From Juglans regia (Eukaryota > Streptophyta > Magnoliopsida > Fagales > Juglandaceae), in NCBI RefSeq assembly GCF_001411555.2, contig NC_049911.1:8254209-8318208 (forward strand): 64,000 nucleotides of DNA. The letters run 5' to 3'. Both the position numbers and the translations under genes were made by a program. Below the pieces are notes generated by a model, which worked only from the letters and a program-made list of their open reading frames with translations, ran no database searches and was not told the DNA's origin. This document shows, one piece after another, positions 20,106-32,161 of the stretch. Each line of letters begins with the position of its first letter. The first letter of the stretch is position 1.

Positions 20106-23100
20106 GTGGAAGCTGTTGGAACTTGCTATTTAATTTTATCTAGTGGTTTTGTTTTAAAGTTGGAAAAGACTTTTTATGTTCCAAGTTTTTCTAAAAACTT
20201 GATTTCAGTTTCAAGATTAGTACCTTTTGAATATTCCTTTAATTTTTCAAATTCATCATTCAGTTTATTTTATAAATCTGATTGTGTTGGAAATGGTACT
20301 TTGTCTGATGGTCTTTACTGCATTAATTTACAAAACAATACCACTTATGATTCAATGCATGTTCACACTGGCTCTAAAAGATGTGTTATTAATAAGGATT
20401 CCTCTAAATTATGGCACCGGAGATTAGGTCATATCTCCATAAATAGGATTAAAAGATTAGTAAATGAATGGGTACTTAATACTCTGGATTTTACTGATTT
20501 TGAGACTTGTGTGGACTGCATAAAGGGAAAGTAGACCAACAAGTCAAAGAAAGGTGCCAATAGGAGTTCAGACATATTAGAGATCATACATACTGATATA
20601 TGTAGTCTAGACATGGACTCATATGGTCAGAAATACTTCATCTCTTTTATAAGTGATTACTCACGATATATGTATCTCTACATGCTTCATAACAAGAACG
20701 AAGCATTAGATGCCTTTAAAATCTTTAAGGCTGAAGTAGAGAAACAATGCAGTAAACAAATTAAGATCATGAGATCAGATAGAGGTGGAGAATATTATGG
20801 TAGATACACAGAGAATGGACAAGCACCTGGGTCATTTGCAAAGTTTCTTCAAGAGTATGAGATTGTTGCCCAATACACCATGCCTAGTCCACCGGACCAG
20901 AATGGTGTAGCAGAAAGAAGAAACCAAACATTATTGGACATGGTGCGGAGTATGCTTAGCAACTCCAATCTTCCTAAATCATTGTGGGCTAAAACACTTA
21001 AGACGGCAGTGTATATATTAAACCGAGTTTCAACCAAGGCTGTTTCTAAAACGCCATTTGAATTATGGAAAGGTTGGAAACCGAGTTTGCGACATATGCG
21101 CATTTGGGGATGCCCGTCTGAGGTGAGAATTTATAATCCACAAGAGAAAAAACTAAACCCAAGGACCATTAGTGGGTATTTCATTGGATATGCTGAAAGG
21201 TCTAAATGTTATAGATTTTATTGTCCATCTCACAGTACTAGGATTGTGGAGTCAAGAAATGCAAAGTTTCTTGAGAATGACTTGATCAGTGGGAGCGATC
21301 AAACCAGGAACATAGTTTCTGAGAATGATCATTCAAAATCTCAACCTTCCACTTCAAGTGATAGATTGGTTATTGTTTACAATACCCCTCAAGTACAAAC
21401 CGGTGTTGAACTACCAATCATTGATGTTCCACAAGTTGCTGACGACACTCTAGTAAATCAGGTAGTTCAAGAGTTGCCAACAACTTTTGAACAACAAGTT
21501 GAACCACATACTACTTCTCAGGAAGATGATGGTGCAACATTAAGAAGATCTGTTAGAGCAAGGAGATCGGCAATTCCTAGTGACTGTGTTGTGTATCTGC
21601 AAGAATCTGACTATAACATTGGAGCCGAAAATGATCCCGAGTTATTTTCACAAGCCATAAGTTGCAAAGAATCAGAATTATGGTACAATGCCATGAAGGA
21701 AGAGATGAATTCCATGAAGAGTAACGAAGTCTGGGATCTTGTTGAGTTGCCTATTGGTGTAAAAGCCATTGGATGTAAATGGGTCTTTAAAACCAAAAGA
21801 GACTCATTAGGCAACATTGAGAGATACAAGGCAAGACTCGTTGCTAAGGGATTCACTCAGAAAGAAGGAATCGATTACACAGAGACTTTCTCTCCCGTAT
21901 CTAAGAAAGATTCCTTGCGTGTTATTTTGGCATTAGTAGCCCATTTTGACTTAGAATTGCAACAAATGGATGTGAAAACAGCATTTCTCAATAGAGATCT
22001 AGAGGAGGAGGTTTACATGAAACAGCCTGAAGGATTCCCCTCTAGTGATGGTGAGCAATTGGTTTGCAAACTCAAGAAATCCATATACGGTTTAAAACAA
22101 GCATCTCGCCAATGGTATTTGAAATTCCATAATGTAATTTCTTCATTCGGTTTTGTAGAAAATGTTATGGATCAATGTATATACCAGAAGGTCAGTGGGA
22201 GTAAAATCTATTTTCTTGTTTTATATGTGGATGACATTTTGCTAGCAACCAATGATAAGGGTTTGCTGCATGAAGTGAAACAATTTCTCTCTAAAAATTT
22301 TGATATGAAGGATATGGGTGAGGCATCTTATGTCATTGGCATTAAGATCCATAGAGACAGATTTCGAGGTATCTTGAGTCTGTCTCAAGAAACCTATATT
22401 AATAAATTTTTGGAGAGATATCGGATGAAGGATTATTCACCAAGTGTAGCTCCCATTGTGAAGGGTGATAGGTTCGATTTGAATCAATGCCCAAAGAACG
22501 ACCTTGAAAGAGAACAAATGAAGAACATTTCATATGCTTCTGCTGTCGGAAGCCTAATGTATTCTCAGGTCTGTACAAGACCTGACATTGCATTTGCTGT
22601 GGGAATGTTGGGACGATATCAGAATAATCCAGGTTTAGACCACTGGAGAGCTGCAAAGAAAGTAATGAGGTACCTTCAAGGGACCAAAGAATATATGCTT
22701 ATGTATAGACGAACGGACAATCTGGAAGTAATTGGCTACTCAGATTCTGACTTTGCTGGCTGTGTTGATTCACGCAAATCAACATCAGGATACATATTTT
22801 TGATGGCCGGTGGAGCTATATCATGGAGGAGTGCCAAGCAGACTTTGACTGCCACTTCCACTATGGAAGTCGAGTTCGTCTATTGTTTTGAAGCTACTTC
22901 ACATGGTGTATGGCTTAAGAGTTTCATTTCTGAGCTTAGAATTATGGATTCAATCTCTAGGCCATTGAGAATGTATTGCGACAATTCAGCTGCTATTTTT
23001 ATGGCTAAGAACAACAAAAGTGGGAGTCGGAGTAAACACATCGACATTCAATATTTAGCCATAAGGGAACGTGTTAAAGAAAATAAAGTGGTCATTGAGC

Positions 23101-23204
23101 ACGTAAGCACTGAACTAATGATCGCTGATCCTTTGACTAAGGGCATGCCACCGTTGAAATTCAAGGATCATATAGTGAATATGGGACTTGGTTCCATTAT
23201 GTAG
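20106..23204 (+). pseudogene. Copia pol: integrase, reverse transcriptase, RNase H, one internal stop
   Basis: Two open stretches in one frame (20106-20534 and 20613-23204) are separated only by TAG at 20532-20534, where a Gln codon is usual. The first has the pre-integrase HHCC region (LWHRRLGHIS and CVDCIKGK). The second holds the integrase core (SDRGGEY, then [10 protein letters not shown] with the catalytic Glu), reverse transcriptase ([22 protein letters not shown], and the active-site YVDDILLA), and RNase H (YSDSDFAGC, the SKHIDI region), ending in [10 protein letters not shown]. Apart from the single stop the 863-aa part is fully open. The domain order INT-RT-RNaseH identifies Copia. 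Lineage within Copia is not assigned. Confidence 0.95.
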
Positions 23205-23506
23205 TTTTTCATTGTATGAACAATGTTATTTTTAATGAAATTCTTAATTATTTTGATGTTCTTTTCTCATATTAATGTGCACCTTAATTTATTTTTGAGA
23301 AAATTCATCTGTATTGGACCAAGAATAAACATAGGGTTTATTCATTAAGAAATTGTTTCCACATAAATTATAAAGAATGAATACAAGTAATACATGGAAG
23401 GTAATACTCGTCATTAGAGGACCTATCACCATGATTCATGTATTTATTACTTAAATGAAGATTATTGATGGGTTTAAGATGAAATCTTAAACTAGGAGTG
23501 TGGACC

Positions 23507-23517
23507 AAGTGGGAGAA
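23507..23517 (+). other. Polypurine tract of the Copia element
   Basis: AAGTGGGAGAA directly before the 3' LTR, the expected plus-strand priming site. The 300 bp between pol and this tract are non-coding. Confidence 0.8.
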
Positions 23518-23929
23518 TGTTGACCGATTCTCATGCATATAATTAATTGACCGATTCTTGCTCATGAAGACGTTCATGAGTGGGAGTCTATCATCTTAAG
23601 AGTCCTTTAAGTGGTCCAACACTCCTCCATCAATTTAAATTGATCTCATGAAAATAGGATCACGTAGGACACGTAAACACCGAAATTTGATGGGAATTTC
23701 GGCTATAAATACATGTGTTTGGTCCCCAAACTCACTCACTCAATTTCCTTCGGTAATACACAATCTAAATAGAGTAGAGAAGAGTTTGGAAGAGTCAAAC
23801 ACAGTGAGAAACGCAACTTTTACAGTGAATTGCATCAATGGCTGGAGGTAAGATTTCTTGGCGTTAAACCCTTCAATTCTCATTTCTAAAGTGTTATTCC
23901 GCATTAGAGAATTTTATTTAAGTCTAACA
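23518..23929 (+). repeat. 3' LTR of the Copia element
   Basis: 412 bp, the same length as the 5' LTR, with a GTCCT target copy immediately outside at 23930-23934. Confidence 0.93.
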
Positions 23930-23934
23930 GTCCT

Positions 23935-24775
23935 AGGGCGTGCAACTTCAAGACAAGCCTTCATCAGGACCAAGTTTTTTTTGGCCCAATCCGGAATCTG
24001 AAAAACCGAATTTCGGTTCCGGATTTTGGGCCAAAACCCGGGTTGCAAAATCTGGATTCACCCGGTACCCATTTTTTTTTTTTTTTTTACAATCATAATA
24101 TTATACACATTTAAATTTGTAGATCTATTATGCAGTTTGCACATGCTTTATTTTTAATTTTTCTTTTTACGAGTTTGTTGATAATTTGATAATGTAACAC
24201 GTTGTTTCTCGGATTGGTTTGATATGGTATTCACTATACCGTAAATTTCGAACTTTGTTTACTTTTTTTTTCAGACTTATGAGTATTATGAGGATTTTTT
24301 CGGCAACAAAGAATTAGACAGTAACCATCTCTCAATAGATTAGGCTACATAACACATAATAATCGTACTCTGGAGTGATGCATGAGTTTTCGTACTTGGC
24401 GGCATCATCCCAATAACCCCACGTAACCAACACATTTGATAGAAGAACATAAGTTGCAGGATCATTTGGCATAACTCCAGGAGCTTCTTTGCAGAACGTA
24501 GAGCAATTTCCTTGTTTCCATGAACACGACAAGCACTTAGCAGAGCTTTTTAGACAGATGGTCCTGGGTCTATAGTATTAAAGTAGTCTATAGTATTAAA
24601 GCACTCAAGTCCTTTGACCCATATACTTGCAACTAAGAAAAAACAACCAAATTCCAGTTTCCAGCGCGAGTCTGACCCGGGCTAATCCGGTCCGGATTCC
24701 AGTCCGGATTTGAAACTCGAGTTCCAGTCCAAGTATATCTAAGTTTTCGAACCGGAACCCGGATTAACAGTCTTA
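23935..24775 (-). mobile_element. CCGG-rich transposon remnant with captured gene piece
   Basis: The left part (23970-24075) and right part (24660-24775) are rich in CCGGATT, CCGGTTC and similar words in both orientations, and enclose a PPR gene fragment. The right end, read on the minus strand, begins GACTGTTAATCCGGGTTCCG, reminiscent of hAT-type ends that follow a TGTTAATC pattern. No transposase or clear target duplication remains. Confidence 0.45.
24332..24570 (-). pseudogene. PPR protein fragment (E-motif region)
   Basis: Minus-strand frames encode pieces typical of the end of a pentatricopeptide-repeat protein: KALLSACRVHGNKE in one frame and PNDPATYVLLSNVLVTWGYW in another, with a short frame disruption between them. 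This is the E-motif block that follows the PPR array in RNA-editing PPR proteins. No PPR repeats precede it, so it is a captured or decayed fragment. Confidence 0.75.
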
Positions 24776-25350
24776 CTTTCTCTCGATACCTGTAAATCTT
24801 TTTTTTTTTTTTTTTTTTTATGATGGATTCCTCTTTTCGTCAAGGAGCTTTACATAGGCTTGCACACCCATAACTTGCACAAAGATTAATTAAAAAATGA
24901 TAAAGAATAAACTTTATGGGCGACTTCCAATAAAACAATAATATGCAAAATCCTTTCACTCTCACAAAAATAAAAGATTAAAAAACAAGTTCACAGTAAT
25001 TTCTTGAAAAGTTCTGCCCAACACGCACACATGCACACACAATGGGGGCGAAAATAGTGATTAAGATCGATTATCATTCCAAAGCTTATAAATTGATTGA
25101 AGTTCTCTAATAGATGATCTCATACAAGAGTACTCAACAAAGACATGAGTATGTTTGTCCCCCCTGCTTGAAACACAGATTGTCAATCTTCCGTTATAAA
25201 CACCAGGCATGCCAATTTACAGAGTTATTGAGCATTTGACAAAATCCTGGTGTAGAATGCTTCTTTTCTTTGCCTTCATCGTTCCTTTTGAGAAGGCTAG
25301 CCATCTACTCCATTTCTTAAGCAATCAATGAAGGAAGAAGATGCTGTGAT
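24776..25350. other. 3' flank of the first E2 gene
   Basis: Homology to the second E2 copy starts at about 25021, so 25021-25351 is probably 3' UTR and downstream DNA of the E2 gene. A T-tract lies at about 24800-24819. No other gene seen. Confidence 0.5.
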
Positions 25351-25351
25351 G

Positions 25352-28300
25352 TTACACTTTATCATCATGGAACCACCATCGGGTCTCCTTGGGAGATCGG
25401 CCATTTTTACAGTTCTTTACATAGCGGTCATTATCTTCAGGGCGTTGCTGCAAGCAAGGTCATGACAACAAAAGATCGATATACAAAATGAGTAAAGGGC
25501 ATGTCCATCATTTACCCAGACAATGATGTACTCTCAAAAGTCAGTAACAATGGTGGCACACTAAAAGTACGACCCAATGGCTTCAAAATAGAAGGATTCA
25601 GAAGATCCTAAAAGTTAAAAGGAAATTATGAGGTCCAAACCTTCACAGTTGAGCTTGATAGCATAGAGAGAATGCTGATACAGATAGAACTAACAGTCAT
25701 GGCTGGGGACCATGAGTCGTACAAAATATCTACAAAAATGCCACATTCAAGTAGTACATTAAATGTCGGTCTTGCTGCAAAGGTAATCAACAATTTCTTT
25801 AAGGAAATAAAAATGGGATAGAGTTCATAAGACAGGGAGAATGATATCAAAGCACTAAAAAGCCATATAACCAAAATCAGAAGAAGTTCTGTAGAAATAC
25901 TTTTTCTTTTTGACATAATTTATCATCATCAAGTATTCCTGCTTGTTCAGACTGGTCAAGATCAGAAACTAGGTTTGAACTCACACACACTCACTCTCTC
26001 ATATTTCTCTCAACAAGCGTGTAGAATAATTTACATACCATGTTTCTTTAGGAGATATTAGTCATCACTATTGCCAAATAAAAAAATATAGTAAACAACA
26101 AACATCAATAGCCAAAAAGATATTATGACTTTGACATCCACCAACAACAGCAACTTCAAGGCTCCCAGCATACAGTAGACATTAATATTCAAAAAGTGGC
26201 ATAAAAATAATTAAACACAAATGCAAACCTAGCAATTCTGATCTTTACTCAACTACAACAATGATTCTGGAAAACTGAAATAATCTGAGCTAATGTTAGT
26301 ACTATGAAAGCCAATAACAGGAAGAAATATACCTATGGTGGACACAACATACCTCAATGGCTTATTGTTACACAACATCCACCATAATAAACCTATCTCC
26401 TAATTGAAAAGTTCCACTACAGCTGACATAATATACCCCAATCAGTTATTGTTACTTCATGCTAAGACATAATGACATGCAGACGCCTTAACAGTATAAA
26501 GCCAATTAGCCCTACCCTGATTTAAGCACACCTTCATATATAATGTCTAAAATGCAAAGCAATTGCAATAGTTTTAAGCTTCATTTTTTTTTCGATTCAT
26601 TCCCAACTTTTTGGCTGCATACAGAGGTCTCTACATATAAGTCCAATTATCCACCTAAGTTTCAACTGAGTGAGTGTATGTGACACACAGAGAGAGAGAG
26701 AGAGAGAGATGATTAAACAGCGAGTGTTGAAGTTCAGAAGTACAAATTCACCTCTGCCCGTCTGGTATAAGTCGCGAATAAGAAGGTAAAATTTCATACA
26801 ACTGACATTTGTTATCTATGGGTCTTGTAATTATGGACTTAAAAGGAAAGAAAGCAATTAAACTGCTCAAAGAAGGAAGCCAACATCTCAAAAAATCTTT
26901 CTTTACTCCTTTATGTTCCAGGACCATGGAAACGATGTTTGTGATAGCCTCGTTTCAAAGTAAGTTTTCCTTATCTCATGTTCCAGACAGGCTTAAGGCT
27001 CCATATATCTGGGGTTTAGTCCAGAGTCCCCAAGGGTGGGTCTGAAAGTCCCTGCCTTCATGAGGTTTCACATCTTAAAAAACATTGTATATTAATCTTT
27101 AACGCTTCCAGCATTTTCTAAGCATTTAATTGTGGTATTAATGTCTTGCTTAATAAAAAAATAAATAGATTGTAGTATCTAATGACCAATAACATTGACC
27201 TCATATTGAAAAAGTTGTGAAAATCTCTTCTTCTAGAGTAAAAGTGATGTCTAATTCATTATCAATATTACAGATGAATCGAGAACAACCATCACAGCCA
27301 GCAAAAGATTGAATAGAATTAATGCAGAAGAAAAGACACAAGAGAACTCATGCCGTAACTATAATAAATCATATACCACATACGAAAGACCTCCAAGAAA
27401 GAGTGAACCATAACAACTCAACTTGGGAAAGTAAACTACACCATATGAAGACATATGTTATAAGACAATAAGATACTGTCCAAAGATGATATGCTAACAA
27501 GGGGGCAAAAAAGACAGAAACACGAGAGCAATAAAATTACCTAAACAAATATGGCCGTTGCTATATATATGAGGATGCAGTGGAGCAGGATGCAGAAATA
27601 TAACCTGTAAACACGCCACAAGAATCAATATAAAACGACAAAACGTCATCACAAATAGAAAAAAAATAGTAATTTAATTCTACCCAGGTTAAATACAAGT
27701 TATAAAATTAAAAGGAGTTTAAGCAGACCTGCGGGGCTTCCATTGGGTAATGCTCAGGAAAGTCGACCTGAAGTTGATAAGTTTCATTTGCATACAGAGT
27801 TCCTGGAGCTCCATTAACTTCAATAACCCACCTTTTGGATCCAAAATTCCCAATAACAACTCAATTTCAACAAACTAACTAAAGCTTGAAAATATAGGAA
27901 TTAAAAAAAAAAAAAAAGGGACGGGAAGGAAAAGGAAACTTCGTGAGAAGAATATAAAAATAAACGAAAAGACATCAAATTCAGATTATGAACCCTAAAC
28001 TTTACTTTGTGTAATAATCTTTTTTCCTTGGTTTTCACAGCAGCCAAACAGAGGTAATATTGTATTGATCAATGCATAAAATCCCAAAGAAGAGATTATA
28101 ATGAAAAAAAAAAACCTTTGGAGGTTGTCGGTAACTTTGTGTTTGAAACCGGCGGGAGGATTGACCTGCCACTCGACAAGCTCCTTCTGGAGGCGATTGC
28201 AAGCAATTTTACTCAAAGCCTAAAAGCATCGAAATACAAAACATAAAATACAATCAGATTATCAAGAAAAAATAAATAAAAAAAATCAGAAAAACACGCA

Positions 28301-28429
28301 CCCACCCATATTGACATACAAAATTACAATTGTTTTTTGTATTCTCTAAACACATATATTTATGAAGCGTATTTGTGAAGTGGGAAGATTATGGCAAACC
28401 TTGCGAGAGGCGGCTGAGGAGCTGGTCAT
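25352..28429 (-). CDS. UBC16: Ubiquitin-conjugating enzyme E2, UBE2W/UBC15-18 type, copy 1
   Basis: Exons 28429-28400, 28219-28116, 27831-27729, 27604-27541, 25729-25641 and 25447-25352 join with GT-AG borders into 161 aa plus stop, the length known for the Arabidopsis UBC15-18 group. It starts MTSSSAASRK and ends WWFHDDKV. E2 enzymes carry ubiquitin as a thioester on a cysteine, here Cys99 in NGHICLDIL. The motif usually reading HPN is HPH (89-91), as in human UBE2W, which attaches ubiquitin to protein N-termini. The C-terminal WW.HDD block is also shared with UBE2W. Intron 4 is long (1.8 kb). The exon 1 side has an AG-rich stretch at about 28464-28512, likely 5' UTR. Compared with copy 2 it has Thr62, His72 and Ile81. 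It looks intact; UBC16 is the closest name I recognise, the exact paralogue is not certain. Confidence 0.93.
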
Positions 28430-28573
28430 GGCTCAACTCTACAATGGCGGAGAATTTGAGAGCGAGAGACACAGAGACAAAGAGAGAGAGAGAGAGAGGA
28501 GAGAGAGAGCGAGAGATGGTTGTGGAGTTTGACGAAATGGACAAAGAGGACGAGCGACGGTTTATTTATCTTT

Positions 28574-28745
28574 TAGGTCCGTTTGGACGGTGAATATCAC
28601 TTTATTAGAATTGTTTTAAATTTCTACCTAAACTATAATAAATAATTTAATTTTTTTAATTTTTAAAATAATAATAATATTTTATTTAATTTTCAATTTT
28701 TATATCAATTATCTTATCTCATATCTTATCTTATATCTTATCTTG
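28574..28745. mobile_element. GTTTGGAT-family MITE, right end incomplete
   Basis: TAGGTCCGTTTGGACGGTG at the left and the TTATCTCATATCTTATCTTA stretch at the right. Inserted just upstream of the first E2 gene; the same place in copy B lacks it. Confidence 0.6.
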
Positions 28746-29398
28746 CCATGGATGGTTTTCTTCATGCTGAGTCTGCTGACAAGCCACCATCGAGACGGCG
28801 TCGTTAAATGGGCACCATATAAACAAATCCTCTCTACCTTTTAACGACATTACATAACCTCTGTAACAAAAATTAAAATGACCTAACCTTTTTTCATTTA
28901 AAACAAACAAAAAACAAAAAATATTTATTCCAATAGATATAGGATTTATTTCAAAAATACATATGATACATACTTTCAGATACAAGTTTTTTAATTAATT
29001 ATCAGTTTATACATATATATATATAGTAATCCTAAAAAGATTTACTGAAATACATCAGTATCGAAATATTCCGTTTCAGTACTTTAAACTAAAATAATCA
29101 CTGAAACAGAATTTAAAACATTAAATCATAAACACAAAATTATGATTGATTATGAATAAGTTGCTTTATTTAAATAAAATAGATTATTTATATTATATTT
29201 TATAACTTTATCTAAAAATTCTATCATTTTCTTAATATATTTACATAGTTTGTATCTACATATATTAACAATTAGCTAGACGTATAAGGATTCAAGTGAT
29301 ATGTTGAGGATTCAAGAGTAAAGAACATAATTTGCTATAATCTCTTTGAATATTTTAAATATTCTCATTATACGTATTAGAGAATCCTTATACGTAAA
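28746..29398. other. AT-rich upstream region
   Basis: No gene recognised; the 84-aa frame at 28731-28985 has no family features. Confidence 0.4.
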
Positions 29399-29506
29399 CA
29401 CTACGTAATCATTTTGAAAAAGAGTGGATCTTACTATTTAAAAATTAATTTTTTTTTTCATATAGATCCTATATTTTATTCACTTTTTTCAAAATAATTA
29501 CGTGAC
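29399..29506. mobile_element. Short foldback element (MITE-like)
   Basis: ACTACGTAATCATTTTGAAA at the left is matched by the reverse complement of TTTTTTCAAAATAATTACGT at the right, with an AT-rich centre. A roughly 26-bp imperfect inverted repeat. Confidence 0.55.
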
Positions 29507-31094
29507 GGTTGCACAATTCACGATTGTAAATATCTTTTCTCAACTTAAAATCCAACTCAATCAAAAGTTCGAGCTCGCATGGTGTTCAAATAAAAAATAA
29601 TAATAAAAAAATAATGATATAATATTAAATAATAATAAAAAGTAGGTAAAATTAAAATAATAATAAATAATAGTGAGGTATTCTCAAAATACTTTATGTA
29701 TTCTCGGTACCCAAACTAGAAGTCTCATAGATTTGAGAGGTGGGTGGATAGAAACTTTCTGTTGAACCCTTTTGCTTTGTGCAAGCTTGTTTTTTGTTCC
29801 AATTCCTAGTTATGCAGCTACCATGAAATACGGAACCCAAATTTTTCAAGTATCTTTACCATTTCGGTATCTTTTAATGCACGTGACTCGACCGAGGGCG
29901 AAGCCAAATTGAGTCATATAACATTTATTGAGCATTTGACGCTACTCGAAAAATTAGATGGGTTGATAAATGCTGCATGGCCAACTTCATATGGCTAGCT
30001 ATCTTTATCCCACTTGAGACCCTAAAGTTGGGCAAGAAATTAATTAAGGAAATCGCTTTCCCTGCTAAAATTTGATTGCTGTGCTGCATTATTATTCTTA
30101 TCTTTTCTTTCTCTAAAGGAAGACCATTAAAGATAAAGAAAGAAGAAAGAAGAAAGGATCTGGCAGCGTGAATAAGACAAATACAAATAAGATTTTGATG
30201 AAAGAAAAGTTATTATTCCTCTAAGTATTGCTTCTGCTCGTCAAATCCTGATGCCTTTGAGCAATGCATCTTTGTTTAAAGGCATCCGGGCAAGGAAAGT
30301 TTCACCAAAAACAATTTCTGAGTAAAAGATTACTGAACATGGACACGTGAAAGTAGGCAGAACAGATTGATTTTAATGGCAAGATAAATAGATTGATTTC
30401 TACCCTATGTATGATTTTAGATCCTATCCGTCAGAAATTTATGCGATGACTTGGGTCAAAATGTCCCCTACAGATGTCATGTTTGACTGAAATGCACTCA
30501 CTATATATAGATGTTGATCCAACCAAGGTGCCCCTGCAAGAGACTAGGTTAGGCTAAAATGCCACTACTACCACATATTTGAAGTGACTAAAATACAAAT
30601 ATCAAATCAAATTAAACAAAAACATCCCTTATCCAAATCAAACCATTTGATGATAACCAGAAATCTCCATAATAAACTTTATCTTCAACTTCTCTCGCAC
30701 TCCCCACTCTTCATCTATCATCTTCTTCTTTTTCATTCTTATGTTATTTCTCTTATCATTCTGCTACAGACTTCTTCTTCTCCAGAGAAATTTCATAGCC
30801 ATGTTTGTTCGTCGACCATGGCACGAGCCACGACAGACATGGACGACTGCATCGACATGACCTAATCTGACAACAACATGACCCGCAATGGAAATAACTA
30901 GAAATATCTTCACTTTCACACCAGAGACCCATGGCGTTAATGGCATCGCCGTGGGTCAAAAATGAAGGTTTCTTATGTGTATTTTGCCATCGACTTGATG
31001 GTTCTAAGATGGAGATTTTTTATATGTATTTGTGTCATCGGCTTGATGGTTCTTAATTGAAGTTTTTTTCTAGAAGAAAATTGAAGACTAGTAA
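29507..31094. other. Upstream half of duplication copy A and unassigned DNA
   Basis: 29700-30405 matches 57790-58840. 30406-31094 holds no recognised gene; the 93-aa frame at 30584-30865 shows no domain. Two near-identical ~51-bp stretches at about 30970-31065 form a small tandem repeat. Confidence 0.45.
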
Positions 31095-31726
31095 TGTTAA
31101 CGTCGTGTTTCGCACACCTTTGGGTCAAGTTCCGACAACTCAGGTCTTCGAAAACGGTCCCTGCACAAGGTAGAAAAGACTATGGTTTTGAGAGGGTGGC
31201 CTTGGGGCTGGGTAACCTCCAATGCCAAAGTTAATAAATATTCTTGGAAGGTAGCAATAGAGCCTAGGGATCAGAGAGAGTATTCTCATACCTGAGATCT
31301 ACTATTTACACTACAAGTCTGAGGAGTAGATTGTGCCTGCTTTCATGAAGTTCGTGTCCCCGTATTGTTCCTTTTTCCAGGGTCTTTAAATGCGGCGTGG
31401 CTCGGCGACAGCAATATTAATGTGGCGTGTTGTCCAGGTGGCAGAACCATAAATATGGCGTGGTTCTCCAACCTCCGCTCTCAGTTTGCATTCCCTCTAC
31501 TTCGTTCATACCTTCTTTGTCAATAGATCAACGGTCCCTCCTATATCACGCATGTTGTGCAGGCGGGCACTCGAGGACTAGACACTACTCGAGGGGTCCT
31601 CTGATCGACGAGTCTCATCCCCTGCCCATCCATCCAACAAGCCATGTACAGAGGAGCCTCCTAGTGGGCCAGGTTAATGGCTTTCTGCTAGGGCCTCTTG
31701 GGCCTTGTGGGGAAAATCTCCTTATA
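31095..31726 (-). repeat. 3' LTR of the Tat-like element
   Basis: TGTTAACG...CTCCTTATA; its end is a mutated form of CCCCTTACA in the partner LTR. Small open frames inside are not genes. Confidence 0.8.
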
Positions 31727-32161
31727 GTTACCCCACTAATTCTCACCAGACACATACAGTGAGAATTTATCATGATTCGCTTCTGCCTTCTTATCAAGGT
31801 TGGGAACCCTATTTAGGTTTTTTGAGGTCTGGGAAGCTTCTGCGGATTGGCATTTCTGACAGGGTCTCTATCTTCTATGATGGGCTCACCTTTTCATGAC
31901 ATATTTTCAACCTCATTAATGAAGAGGTGTTAGGCAACTTTTCATGTTTGCGTCACTTCGTAAACCACATTCCCCGAATCTAAAACGGCAAGTATCCCTG
32001 TTGCCAAGGTACATGAGATTCTAATTGTTACCTTCTTTTTATAAAACGTGGGAGTGGGACCTGGTTTCCACTCACTGCGTTGTAATTGTCCCGCTATTCT
32101 AGTTTTCTTGATTCTTCTTCTTTTCTCTGACCAATCTTCCTCGCTACTTCGTGTTCTAGTG

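Larger units (their letters stand above)
17279..23929 (+). mobile_element. Complete Copia LTR retrotransposon, inactivated (6.65 kb)
   Basis: 412-bp LTRs at 17279-17690 and 23518-23929, target duplication GTCCT at 17274-17278 and 23930-23934, tRNA-Met primer site at 17693, polypurine tract at 23507-23517. By eye the LTRs differ at about 16 of 412 positions (roughly 96% identical), mostly transitions. Order is leader, gag, protease, integrase, reverse transcriptase, RNase H, as in Copia. Gag and the gag-pol junction carry frameshifts and stops, so it cannot move on its own. Confidence 0.95.
25021..30405. repeat. Segmental duplication, copy A
   Basis: Collinear with 51321-58840 across the whole E2 gene, its introns and the upstream flank. 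The last clear match is at about 30160-30405 (GGCAGCGTGAATAAGACAAA in both copies). Copy A is shorter because copy B has extra MITEs and a local tandem duplication. Confidence 0.9.
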
